Shown in pieces: positions 14,012-23,289 of a stretch of 64,000 bases of DNA. The notes beneath the pieces are model-generated. The model worked only from the letters and a program-made list of their open reading frames with translations. It did not search any database and was not told where the DNA came from. The stretch lies in assembly GCA_034421575.1 (NCBI GenBank), contig DAOUKG010000079.1, positions 1 to 64,000 on the forward strand. The letters run 5' to 3'. The position numbers were made by a program, and so were the translations under genes. The DNA comes from VXLM01 sp034421575. GTDB taxonomy: Bacteria > Chloroflexota > Dehalococcoidia > Lucifugimonadales > VXLM01. Numbering within the stretch: position 1 is the stretch's first letter; every line of letters begins with the position of its first letter.

Positions 14012-17000
14012 ATGCACGCTTCCCGTGTTGGACTTTCGCTCCTTGTCGCAGCTCTCTTACTGGTCTTTGCAAACAGTGCCCAGATCTCCGGTGCGGCCGA
14101 AACAGAGTCAGACGGTTTGTTCCACGAGGTGGACGGCGACCCGCCCCCAGTATTCGGAATCGACACTCTCGCCAGCCGCCTGGTGGGGATTGATCCCGGA
14201 CAACTCGCTCAGGCTATAGCGTCTCCGGTTGGCCCCAAGGACGCCGTCACAGGCGACTTCCTGTCACCGAAGACTCTCGAACTGAACTTGTTTAGCGGTG
14301 TTGAATTCACAGGCAAAGTCGAGCACGTTGAACCCACCGCGTCGGGTTATGCGATGTGGGGTGGGCTGGCAGGCGTGGAGTTGGGGACTATGACCCTGGT
14401 CGTGAATGGGAGCGTGGTGGTCGGTACGGTTCGGACACCCGAAGCGGTGTACACGATCAGGACTGTTGGTGATGGGAGGTATGCCATCCGCCAGATCGAC
14501 GAGTCGTCGCTGCCGCCGTTGGCCGAGCCGCTCGAGGACTCGGCTTCCCCAAGAGAGACCCCTCCCGCCCAGTCGGACGATGTCCCCTCGGACGACGGTT
14601 CTGTTATCGACGTGATGGTGGTGTATACGCCCCTAGCAAAGTCTAATGAAGGAGGTAGAGCCGCCATAGAGGCTCTGATTGACCTGTTCGTCGCGGAGAC
14701 CAACCAGGCTTACGCGAACAGCGGGGTTATCCACCGGATTCATTTGGTGATGAGAGAGGAGGTGCAATATACCGAATACATCGAGGAAGTTGGCCCCGGC
14801 CTCGATCGTGATGGAGGGAGGTTTTCCGTCATCGACCTCCATAGACTCGGAAATGAATCGGATGGGTACATGGATCATATTCACGAGTTGAGGGACCTCT
14901 ACGCCGCGGACCTCGTTCACTTAATTACCGGCCACGGCGATGTGGGAGGCATAGCATATTCAGATGCAGTGGGAGACGATTCGCAAGGATTTGCCGTCAC
15001 CCTCGGTTATACCAACGGTCTAGTCTTCGCCCACGAACTGGGCCACAACATGGGGCTGAGACACGACAGATATCAGTTCATAAGAAACGAAAACGGTGGG
15101 AGTGACTTAGCAGGTTGGAATTTCGGCTACGTCAACCAGCGAGCGTTCGAGCCGGACGCTCCCGATTCCGCCTACTGGCGCACTATCATGGCCTACCCCA
15201 TTCAGTGTTGGGATGAAGGAGAGCGCTGGTGCGAGCGGCTCCCGTATTTCTCAGACCCGCAGAAGACCTACAATGGTGATCCGATGGGTGTACCGGCCGA
15301 CCATCCGTCTACGGGTGCAGACGGACCGGCCGACGCCGTGCGAGCCTTGAATGAAAACAGACACATCGTCGCGAACTATCGCCAGCGCGAAACCTCGCCG
15401 TCACCTAGGGCGCACCTGACGCTGTCCCCATACTGGCTGTCAGAGAAAGGAGGAGTCAGCACGGTGACGGCGACGTTGCACAAACCATCGAACGCGGACA
15501 CCGTGCTAACGGTATCGGCCTCGCCGGCCGACGCCGTCGCCCTGAGCACAAATAGAATGCTGACCATTCCGGCGGGCCAGACAGTGAGCGTCGACAGTGT
15601 GACGATTACAGGGGTTGATAACGACGACCGGACGGGCGACGTGAGCGTGACGGTCTCGGCAACGGCGGGTAGCGAGGGCGTGATCGATCCCGAACCGGTT
15701 GCGTTGGCGGTCGCCGATGACGAAACGACACCAGCGGTGACGCTGTCGCTGTCGTCTCCTGAGATCGTCGAGGGCGAGGGTCGGATTTCCGTGACTGCGA
15801 CTCTGGACAACAGGTCGAGTGTCGAGACTACGGTGGTCGTATCGGTCTCCCCGGCCGAATTCGTGAATGTTGGCGACGTTGTACTCCTGGTCATCCCGGC
15901 GGGCCAGACCACGAGCAGCGTTCGGCCTGTGGAGATCCGTGCGGTGGACGACGACGTGTTGACAGGAGCGGACAAGAGGGTGACGGTGTCCGGCGCTGCG
16001 ACGAACCCTCAAGGTGTCGCTGGGCCCGAAGCGGTGACGCTCACCATCCTCGACGACGAGAGGCCGATTTTCTCGGAGGACAGTGTTTCGTACACCTTCA
16101 CGGAGGGACTCGCCGCCAGCCGCTTCCTGCCGGAGGCGGCCCATGGCAATGGTACGCTAACCTACTCAATATCCCCTGATCCGGACAACGACGTCATCTT
16201 CATCCCCGGCCCTCCGGCCCGGATTGAGGTTCCAGCCACTCTCGTGGCTGCGGACGAGATGAGCTATACGGTGACCGCCACGGACGCCGACGGCGTCACC
16301 GACACCATGACGGTCACCGTCACGGTTCGCAGCCCTGTGTGCCCCGGCAGCACCGCGGCCTCCGGGGCTGCCACCGGGGGATTGGTGTCCGACTGCGAGG
16401 CGCTGCTGTCCGCGCGCGACGCCCTGGCGGGGGGCGCGTCGCTGAACTGGTCGGCGGACGTCCCCATCGCGGAGTGGGACGGCGTAGCTGCCGGCGGAGG
16501 GCGCGTCACCGTGATCGAGCTCTTCGAGAGCCGGCTGAACGGGCAGATACCGTCGGAGCTAGGGAGCCTGACCAAGCTGCAAAGGCTAGGGCTAGGCCGG
16601 AATCAACTGACCGGGGGAATACCGACGGAACTGGGCAACCTCTCAAACCTTCATGTTCTGATACTCAGAAGCAACCGGCTGACCGGGGAGATACCGGCGG
16701 AGCTAGGCAACCTCTCCAACCTGGAAATGCTGTCGCTGTGGGGGAACCGGTTGACCGGGGAAATACCGACGGAGTTGGAACAGCTTTCCAACCTGCGAAC
16801 GCTGTGGCTTGCCGTAAACCAGTTGTCTGGGAAGATACCGGCGGCACTGGGCGACCTCTCAAACCTCCGTAGTCTGGAACTCAGCAACAACCGGCTGACC
16901 GGGGAGATACCGGCCTCGCTGGGCGACCTCGTCAACCTGCGATCGCTAAAGCTAATTCGGAATCAACTGACCGGTCCGATACCGGCCTCGCTGGGCGGAC

Positions 17001-19915
17001 TGACCAACCTGGAAAAGCTGTACCTCAGAGGTAATCGGCTGACGGGATGCATCCCGGATGCTCTGCGCAACGTGGGCGATGACGATCCGGACAACGACCC
17101 TGACCACGACCTGGACCGGCTCGGACTACTGTTCTGCGGGGAACACGCCTGCGTCACCGGCGACGCGGTGACGGACGCGGGCAACCCAGAATTGGTGTCG
17201 GACTGCGACACGCTGCTGGCCGCGCGGGATACCCTGGCGGGGACCGCGACGCTTAACTGGTCGGTGGACACTCCCATTGCCGAGTGGGACGGTGTAAGCC
17301 TTGGTGGAACGCCGCTGCGCGTGACAGGGCTGAAACTCTCCGGGCACGGTTTGAGCGGTGAGATACCAGCCGAGTTGGGCAGCCTCACAGAACTGGGGGC
17401 GCTGTTGCTCCAAGACAACCAGCTAAGCGGTTTGATACCGGCCGAGTTGGGGAACCTATCAAATTTGGAGCGCCTGTACCTGGCAGGAAATCAATTGACC
17501 GGGTGCATTCCCGATGGACTGCGAAAGGTCAGGGAGAGTGACCTGAGTGACCTCGGCCTGTCGTTCTGCGGGGACCTCGCCTGCGTCGTCGACGGCGCGG
17601 TGGGAGACTCGACGAACGTGGGTCTGGCGTTGGACTGCGAGGCGCTGCTAACTGCGCGAGACGCCCTGGCGGGAGCAGCGTCGCTGAACTGGGCCGGGGG
17701 TACTCCCATCACCCAGTGGGACGGGGTCACCGTCGATGGGACGCCGCAGCGCGTCACGGAGCTAACCCTCTATGAATGGGGATTGACGGGTGAGATACCT
17801 GCGGAGTTGGGTAAACTCTCCAATCTGCGATGGTTGAAGCTTTCGTCAAACCAGTTGACGGGCGAGATACCGACCGAGTTGGGAGAATTGACCAACCTGC
17901 GATTGTTGAATCTTCAGTCAAACCAGTTGACGGGCGAGATACCGACCGAGTTGGGCAAGCTCTCCAACCTGACGGAGTTGTACCTGTTGTCAAACCAGTT
18001 GACGGGTGAGATACCGACCGAGTTGGGAGAATTGACCAACCTGATCGGGTTGGACCTCTTGTCAAACCAGTTGACGGGTGAGATACCGACCGAGTTGGGA
18101 GAATTGACCAATCTGCGATGGTTGTACCTTTCGTCAAACCAGTTGACGGGCGAGATACCGACCGAGTTGGGCAAGCTCTCCAACCTGACGGTGTTGTACC
18201 TTCGGTCAAACCAGTTGACGGGTGAGATACCGACCGAGTTGGGAGAATTGACCAACCTGACTGGGTTGTACCTTTCGTTTAACCAGTTGACGGGTGAGAT
18301 ACCTGCTGAGTTGGGCAAGCTCTCCAACCTGACGGTGTTGGCCCTTTCGTCAAATCGGTTGACGGGTGAGATACCTGCTGAGTTGGGCAAGTTCTCCAAC
18401 CTGACGGATTTGTCGCTGTGGGGGAACCGGTTGACCGGGGAAATACCGACGGAGTTGGAATTGCTTTCCAACCTGCAAACGCTGTGGCTTGGAGGAAACC
18501 AGTTGACTGGGTGTATCCCCCTGGGACTGCGAGACGTGCCGACTAATGACCTGAACAATCTTGGCCTGTCATACTGTTCAGCGTCGTTGCCCGGAGCTCC
18601 AACCATAGGTACTGTAACGCCCGGAACGGACCTACTCGTCATATCTTGGGACGCCCCTTCGAGCAATGGAGGTTCAGCTATCTCCGCGTACGATCTGCGT
18701 CATATCGAGACCTCAGCCGACGGGACGGTCGACTCCAGTTGGACCGTGGTGGACGACGTGTGGAGCATGGACGGCGGGACGCTCCGGTACGTCCTTACGG
18801 GCCTCACCGGGGGTACACAGTACGACCTCCAGGTGCGGGCCGTGAACTCTGTGGGAGACGGGCCCTGGTCTGCGACCGCAACCGGGACGCCAACGACGGC
18901 CTCGACTTGCGTCGCCGGAGGCGCGGTGGCGGATGCGGCGAACACGGGGCTGGCGTCGGACTGTGAGGCGATGCTGGCCGCCAGAGACGCGCTGGCAGGA
19001 ACCGGCTCGCTGAACTGGTCGGAGGATATCTCCATCGCGGAATGGGACGGCGTCAGGGTCGAAGGGACGCCGGGGCGCGTCACCGAGCTGCGTCTTGAGC
19101 ACTGGTGGCTAAACGGGAGCGTATCGCCGCGATTGGGCGATCTGTCGTCGCTCAGGGAGTTGCGGCTGGGGAACAACCATCTGTCCGGGCCTATACCGAC
19201 CGAGTTGGGCAAGCTGTCCGCCCTCACCCGCCTTGATTTGGAGAACAACGATCTGAGCGGTCGCATCCCGGAGGAGTTGGGCGGCATGTCCAATTTGACG
19301 GTCCTGCTCCTCGGCGACAACAACCTCAGCGGCGGCGTGCCAGCGGAATTGGGCGACCTCGGCAAACTGACATATCTGAGGATAAGGAACAACGACTTGA
19401 CGGGGCAGATTCCACCGGAGTTGGGCAGACTGTCCAACCTGAAATACCTGTCCCTCAACGGCAACAACCTGAACGGCCCCATACCGGCGGAGTTGGGCAG
19501 CTTGGAAAACCTAGAGCAGCTTTATATGTACAGCAACGACTTGAGCGGCGTCATACCCGCTGAGCTTGGCGACTTGACCGGCTTGGAACGCCTGCACGTC
19601 GCTAACAACAATCTGACCGGAGAGATTCCATCGACATTGGGCAACATAGCCAACCTTACTCACTTGATTCTGTCCGAGAATGACCTTACCGGATCCATCC
19701 CGCCAAGTCTGGGCAATCTATCCAGCTTGCTCGTGCTGTATCTGCGAAACAACGAGTTATCCGGGCCGATACCTGCCGAGCTAGGCGATCTTTCCGAGTT
19801 GACCCATTTGTATTTGAGCAACAACAACCTTAGCGGATGTGTGCCCGAAGGCCTGACCGACGTGGAAAGCCATGACCTTGACGATCTTGGTCTGGATTTG
19901 TGCGCTAGCAGCTAA
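14012..19915 (+). CDS. giant secreted reprolysin-like metalloprotease with plant-type LRR blocks
   Basis: A 1967-residue protein. Signal peptide about 1-30, then an N-terminal domain (34-180) shared with the upstream lipoprotein. The zinc protease domain (about 195-455) carries HELGHNMGLRHD (H341, E342, H345, H351) and Met-turn IMAYP (M393), so it looks catalytically intact and M12B-like. Two Calx-beta/adhesion-like beta domains (about 465-690) and a cadherin-like segment (690-770) follow. Four LRR blocks start near 776, 1046, 1191 and 1632. Each block has a Cys-containing N-cap (DCexLLxARDxLAGxxsLNWS, then WDGV) and a Cys-containing C-cap, and together they hold about 34 LTGEIPxELGxLSNL units. 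An FN3 domain lies at about 1525-1630. Probably a secreted or surface-held protease with a protein- or glycan-binding stalk. Confidence 0.92.
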   Translation: MHASRVGLSLLVAALLLVFANSAQISGAAETESDGLFHEVDGDPPPVFGIDTLASRLVGIDPGQLAQAIASPVGPKDAVTGDFLSPKTLELNLFSGVEFTGKVEHVEPTASGYAMWGGLAGVELGTMTLVVNGSVVVGTVRTPEAVYTIRTVGDGRYAIRQIDESSLPPLAEPLEDSASPRETPPAQSDDVPSDDGSVIDVMVVYTPLAKSNEGGRAAIEALIDLFVAETNQAYANSGVIHRIHLVMREEVQYTEYIEEVGPGLDRDGGRFSVIDLHRLGNESDGYMDHIHELRDLYAADLVHLITGHGDVGGIAYSDAVGDDSQGFAVTLGYTNGLVFAHELGHNMGLRHDRYQFIRNENGGSDLAGWNFGYVNQRAFEPDAPDSAYWRTIMAYPIQCWDEGERWCERLPYFSDPQKTYNGDPMGVPADHPSTGADGPADAVRALNENRHIVANYRQRETSPSPRAHLTLSPYWLSEKGGVSTVTATLHKPSNADTVLTVSASPADAVALSTNRMLTIPAGQTVSVDSVTITGVDNDDRTGDVSVTVSATAGSEGVIDPEPVALAVADDETTPAVTLSLSSPEIVEGEGRISVTATLDNRSSVETTVVVSVSPAEFVNVGDVVLLVIPAGQTTSSVRPVEIRAVDDDVLTGADKRVTVSGAATNPQGVAGPEAVTLTILDDERPIFSEDSVSYTFTEGLAASRFLPEAAHGNGTLTYSISPDPDNDVIFIPGPPARIEVPATLVAADEMSYTVTATDADGVTDTMTVTVTVRSPVCPGSTAASGAATGGLVSDCEALLSARDALAGGASLNWSADVPIAEWDGVAAGGGRVTVIELFESRLNGQIPSELGSLTKLQRLGLGRNQLTGGIPTELGNLSNLHVLILRSNRLTGEIPAELGNLSNLEMLSLWGNRLTGEIPTELEQLSNLRTLWLAVNQLSGKIPAALGDLSNLRSLELSNNRLTGEIPASLGDLVNLRSLKLIRNQLTGPIPASLGGLTNLEKLYLRGNRLTGCIPDALRNVGDDDPDNDPDHDLDRLGLLFCGEHACVTGDAVTDAGNPELVSDCDTLLAARDTLAGTATLNWSVDTPIAEWDGVSLGGTPLRVTGLKLSGHGLSGEIPAELGSLTELGALLLQDNQLSGLIPAELGNLSNLERLYLAGNQLTGCIPDGLRKVRESDLSDLGLSFCGDLACVVDGAVGDSTNVGLALDCEALLTARDALAGAASLNWAGGTPITQWDGVTVDGTPQRVTELTLYEWGLTGEIPAELGKLSNLRWLKLSSNQLTGEIPTELGELTNLRLLNLQSNQLTGEIPTELGKLSNLTELYLLSNQLTGEIPTELGELTNLIGLDLLSNQLTGEIPTELGELTNLRWLYLSSNQLTGEIPTELGKLSNLTVLYLRSNQLTGEIPTELGELTNLTGLYLSFNQLTGEIPAELGKLSNLTVLALSSNRLTGEIPAELGKFSNLTDLSLWGNRLTGEIPTELELLSNLQTLWLGGNQLTGCIPLGLRDVPTNDLNNLGLSYCSASLPGAPTIGTVTPGTDLLVISWDAPSSNGGSAISAYDLRHIETSADGTVDSSWTVVDDVWSMDGGTLRYVLTGLTGGTQYDLQVRAVNSVGDGPWSATATGTPTTASTCVAGGAVADAANTGLASDCEAMLAARDALAGTGSLNWSEDISIAEWDGVRVEGTPGRVTELRLEHWWLNGSVSPRLGDLSSLRELRLGNNHLSGPIPTELGKLSALTRLDLENNDLSGRIPEELGGMSNLTVLLLGDNNLSGGVPAELGDLGKLTYLRIRNNDLTGQIPPELGRLSNLKYLSLNGNNLNGPIPAELGSLENLEQLYMYSNDLSGVIPAELGDLTGLERLHVANNNLTGEIPSTLGNIANLTHLILSENDLTGSIPPSLGNLSSLLVLYLRNNELSGPIPAELGDLSELTHLYLSNNNLSGCVPEGLTDVESHDLDDLGLDLCASS
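17790..18410 (+). repeat. near-identical 72-bp LRR-coding tandem repeats
   Basis: Within LRR block 3, nine consecutive 72-bp units share long identical stretches (TTGACGGGYGAGATACCG, ACCGAGTTGGG). They largely alternate between a KLSNL and an ELTNL version. Such identity points to recent unequal recombination and makes assembly errors or length variation likely. Confidence 0.9.
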
Positions 19916-19916
19916 G

Positions 19917-19942
19917 ACGGACTGCCTTCGGATGGAGTCCGT
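19917..19942 (+). terminator. hairpin after the protease gene
   Basis: ACGGACT (19917-19923) pairs perfectly with AGTCCGT (19936-19942), two bases after the stop. No T-run follows, so it may only be an mRNA 3' stabiliser. Confidence 0.45.
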
Positions 19943-20589
19943 TGGCCTCTCGGTTGGGAAGCCTGCGTGAAGCCTGGCCTCTGTATGCCTCTCCAATTGC
20001 TCACGTAGTCACCCGCTGTGATCGAACAGTCGCAACGCTGTCTCCATACCACGATAAATAAGGGACCAACATAAGTGTCACTCGCCCTCTCGAGTTACAG
20101 CGCCAACCGGAATCGCACTTCGAAGGTCCTTGATTTTGTCAAGCGTGGCGGACCTCACCTGCCCCCAGGGACCGGTCCACCATTGGGAGGGTTACACGCC
20201 AATCAGCGTCTCGAAGATGGTACTGTCTACAGTCAACTTCACCCCACCAGAGGAATGCTTGCGAGCAAGGGAGAACAGCTCGCACACATGGGAAACGCAC
20301 GTGAGGAGGTTGAAGCGTTCGTGTGTGTCATTTTGCAGCCGCTCTAGGCCCACACAGCAAGTAATGGGAGGGGTTGATGGGGGCGGGGCATTCCAACGGT
20401 ATCTGCGGCGCTGCCGAAACGGTTGGGCAGCTTCCCTTTCTGGCGAGGGAAGGAGAGTTTCGTCCCCGTGTTGGAGGAGATCTATCGCCGGGCATCTCCT
20501 GCCGGATTGGATGTGTTTCTCGGCGAACGGCGTGATCAGAGCGATTGAGGGGGAGGTCAGTCAAGGGTTGGACGTGGGGGAAAACATTG
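19943..20589. other. intergenic region, nothing recognised
   Basis: Short frames exist on both strands (for example 20075-20347 and 20130-20630) but none resembles a protein family. The second one runs through the tRNA, so I reject it. Confidence 0.5.
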
Positions 20590-20665
20590 TGGTGGCCCCA
20601 ACGGAATTCGAATCCGTGTTTCCGGCTTGAAAGGCCAGCGTCCTAGTCCTCTAGACGATGGGGCC
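20590..20665 (-). tRNA. tRNA-Glu(TTC)
   Basis: A complete cloverleaf on the minus strand. Acceptor GGCCCCA (20665-20659) pairs with TGGGGCC (20600-20594). The D-arm is TCGTCTAGAGG. The anticodon stem CTGGC/GCCGG holds loop CTTTCAA with anticodon TTC. The T-arm contains GATTCGAATTC. Discriminator A is followed by an encoded CCA (20592-20590). It reads GAA/GAG. Length is 76 nt. Confidence 0.96.
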
Positions 20666-21020
20666 ACGTCCTGGCCTGCGAGCGTGATCTCGAGGCCATT
20701 ATCGGTCTTGAAACCGCGGTGAGACGTGGAAGTCCCAACGCCGACCAACAGTAGTATTGTACCAATTTATCCGGTTGACGCCACGTTTTTCACGTGACGA
20801 TATTTGTCCAGAGTTGATGAAGCGGACTTCCCTTACCCCTGTGGATACCCGCCCCGTATCGTGGTACGGGGTGACGGTATGACGGTGGCTGTGTACGCGT
20901 CGATGGATCTCACGAAGTCTGAACAGTTACACGTGACGGGTCTGGGGAAATCATACGTGAGACGTCCTGTCGGGTGGAATTCGCGAAGGGCGCACGGGCA
21001 CGGAGAGGTGCTGTGGGAGG
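20666..21020. other. intergenic region with a dispersed 29-bp repeat
   Basis: No gene recognised. Positions 20848-20876 are identical over 29 bp to 49593-49621. Both contain the palindrome CCCCGTA-TCGTGG-TACGGGG. Confidence 0.6.
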
Positions 21021-22043
21021 CTAGGCCTCTTCCGGATCGTCGGGCGAGTCTTTCTCGCAGTGGATGGCGTCGCGGTCGCCGAGCGTAGTCTGGCGCTGTA
21101 GGTCGTCCTCTGCAACGTCGAAGCACTGGGACGGGTCCTTGTTTTCCTGCCGGGACAGCCACGGGAGGCAATACTTGGGAGGCAGGTTCTTGATGGTCGG
21201 CTGGCAGATCAGGAACTGGAAGAGTTTCCACTCTGGATGCTCGTAGACGTAGCTGAGCTTGAACGGGACGGGTTTCGGCTCCACCGGGTAGAAGCCTTGG
21301 AGGATCATGACGTCCTCGATGGTTGTGAAGTCTTCTTCGTCGACACCGAGGCCCACGTCCTCAAATGTGGGCAATTCGAGGTAGACCGGAGTGAGGGTCT
21401 CAATGCCTGTCAGGTCGACATCGGCGTCGATGTACGGCTGGTATGCGGTCTGGATACGTTCGAGGGTGATGCCGATGGTGAATGAGTCGGACATGTAGTT
21501 GTAGAACGCACCCATGCTGCCGGCCTCGATCGACTCGCGGAAGATCGCGATGGTCTCTCCAGTGAGCCGGTTGAGGTCATCGCGGAAGGGGATCTGCTTG
21601 AACCATGCGCCGGGCCCGACGTTGGCGCGGTCGTCGTCGACGAAGGCGTTGATCTTCCACACGCCCTCCTCGCGGACCACGTCGACGGTGAACTTGACGT
21701 CCTGGCCTCCAAGGTCGATGAGGGTGCCGCGGATTCGAGAGCGATTGCTGAGCTCGAGGGTACGGTCTCTCCAGACATCCAGTCGGTAGGTGAGGGGGAG
21801 TCCGACCAGTTCCATCATCTTATCGAAGTCTTCGGGGCTCTGAAGGGCGCGGAAGTGAGCGGTCGTGTTGGCGCTGTAGGCCTCGGCGGTGTTCCTCTCG
21901 TGAAGGAGATGGAGGAACTGCTCCGCGACACCGGCGGAGTCGTTGGTGTCGAGGGCGACCCAGGTGAACATCGTCGTCGAGCACGCGCCGACGGCCAAGA
22001 TGAGCACGATCAACGCTCGGAGGATTATTTTCTTTTTTCTCAA
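21021..22043 (-). CDS. membrane-anchored/lipoprotein with two NTF2-like domains, function unknown
   Basis: A 340-residue protein from TTG22043. Residues 1-21 form a basic-hydrophobic signal with a possible lipobox (AVGAC, Cys21). Two related alpha+beta segments follow, of the kind found in NTF2/DUF4878-like proteins: about 38-140 (EQFLHLLHERNTAEAYSANT, then GVWKINAFVDD) and about 155-275 (TIAIFRESIEAGSMGAFYNY, then EWKLFQF). The C-terminal 60 residues are polar and end in DSPDDPEEA. It is likely outside the membrane. No pathway can be assigned. It stands alone between the tRNA and argC. Confidence 0.65.
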   Translation of the reverse strand: MRKKKIILRALIVLILAVGACSTTMFTWVALDTNDSAGVAEQFLHLLHERNTAEAYSANTTAHFRALQSPEDFDKMMELVGLPLTYRLDVWRDRTLELSNRSRIRGTLIDLGGQDVKFTVDVVREEGVWKINAFVDDDRANVGPGAWFKQIPFRDDLNRLTGETIAIFRESIEAGSMGAFYNYMSDSFTIGITLERIQTAYQPYIDADVDLTGIETLTPVYLELPTFEDVGLGVDEEDFTTIEDVMILQGFYPVEPKPVPFKLSYVYEHPEWKLFQFLICQPTIKNLPPKYCLPWLSRQENKDPSQCFDVAEDDLQRQTTLGDRDAIHCEKDSPDDPEEA

Positions 22044-22077
22044 TGCGGTCCTTTGTGCGCAGTCTTCGTTTGGGAGA

Positions 22078-22096
22078 CCCTTCGACAGGCTCAGGG
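22078..22096. repeat. CCCTTCGACAGGCTCAGGG-type repeat
   Basis: A dispersed imperfect palindrome. Related copies occur at 48334-48418, 51408-51500, about 54929-54956, about 55063-55090 and about 58739-58770, all intergenic. Confidence 0.75.
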
Positions 22097-22164
22097 CCCG
22101 CCCCGTACTTGATCCGGGGGAGAACGGATTCAGGCTATTTGTTTACACCTATCCGGCAATTTTA

Positions 22165-23196
22165 TCAAGGATAGAGGGCGAGTTCCTCCAGTCCGAGTTG
22201 CTCCGGCATCCCGAACATGATGTTCATATTCTGGACCGCCTGTCCAGCCGCTCCCTTGACGAGATTGTCGATGCAGCCGACGGCGATGAGGCGTCCGGTG
22301 GTCTGATCGACGGTGGGGTAGATACGGCAGTCGTTGTTGCCGAGAGTCTGCTTGGTTGCGGGCGGTTCGTCGGCAATGTGGACGAAGGGGTGGTCGTCGT
22401 AGTAGTCGCGGTAGAGGTCCATGAGGCGGGCCTGGCCTTTGGGGCCGGAGAAGGACTCCCCTGCCCTGAGCCTGGCGTAGCAGCTTGCGAGGATGCCGCG
22501 TGTCATCGGTATGAGGTGCGGGAGGAATGTGACTTCAACAGGGCCGACGCCGTCGAGGCGACTCAGTTCCTGCCGGATTTCCGGCATGTGGCGATGTCCG
22601 CCGACCTTATATGCCTTGACGCTCTCGTTCACTTCGGAGAACAGGAAGCCAACGTCGACGCTTCTGCCGGCGCCAGAGACGCCGGACTTGGCGTCTACGA
22701 TGATGTCGGACTCGATCAGTCCTGCGGCGGCGACGGGGGCGAGGCCGAGGATCGAAGGCGTCGGAAAGCAGCCCGGATTGGCCACGAGGCGCGCTCCGGC
22801 GACCTCGTCGCGGTGCAGCTCGGGGAGGCCGTAGACGGCATCCTCGACGTGAGAAGGGAATGGATGATTGCCGTACCAGTCCTCGTATTCGCCGAGGTCC
22901 TTGAGGCGGTAGTCGGCGCTGATGTCGATGGCCCTGACGCCGCTTTCGATGAAGGGCGCGAGTCGCTCCGCGCTGGCCTGGTGCGGCAGGGCTGAGAAGA
23001 CGACATCGACGCTCTCGGTCACGTCCTCGGTGATGGTGAGGTCGACCGTCGAGAGGTGGGGAAAGACGTCGCCGAGCCTCTGGCCGACGGTGCTGCGACC
23101 GGTGACCGTGGTGATCTCGGCTTCGGGGTGTCGCGACAGGATACGCGCAAGCTCGATGCCTGAGTATCCCGTGACGTTGATTATCCCTACTTTCAC
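22165..23196 (-). CDS. argC: N-acetyl-gamma-glutamyl-phosphate reductase
   Basis: A 343-residue NADPH-dependent reductase of arginine biosynthesis, reducing N-acetylglutamyl phosphate to the semialdehyde. Rossmann motif VTGYSGIELARIL is at residues 8-20. Catalytic Cys143 lies in ANPGCFPT. The substrate-binding segments KSGVSGAGR and GGHRHMPEI are present, and the length is normal. The N-terminal MKVGIINVTGYSG supports start ATG23196. No other arg gene is adjacent, so the pathway is dispersed in this genome. Confidence 0.96.
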   Translation of the reverse strand: MKVGIINVTGYSGIELARILSRHPEAEITTVTGRSTVGQRLGDVFPHLSTVDLTITEDVTESVDVVFSALPHQASAERLAPFIESGVRAIDISADYRLKDLGEYEDWYGNHPFPSHVEDAVYGLPELHRDEVAGARLVANPGCFPTPSILGLAPVAAAGLIESDIIVDAKSGVSGAGRSVDVGFLFSEVNESVKAYKVGGHRHMPEIRQELSRLDGVGPVEVTFLPHLIPMTRGILASCYARLRAGESFSGPKGQARLMDLYRDYYDDHPFVHIADEPPATKQTLGNNDCRIYPTVDQTTGRLIAVGCIDNLVKGAAGQAVQNMNIMFGMPEQLGLEELALYP

Positions 23197-23289
23197 CTGA
23201 AGCCCCCTGGGCGGTCGCGACCTTGGGGAAAGTATACCTGCCCTAGGGCGAGTCGCTCAAGGTAAAGGGGAGGGTATGGCGACCGAGAG

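Noticed and set aside
20130..20630. 166-codon open frame on the plus strand
   Set aside because: It runs through the antisense strand of the tRNA-Glu gene, and its Ser/Arg/Cys composition matches no protein family.
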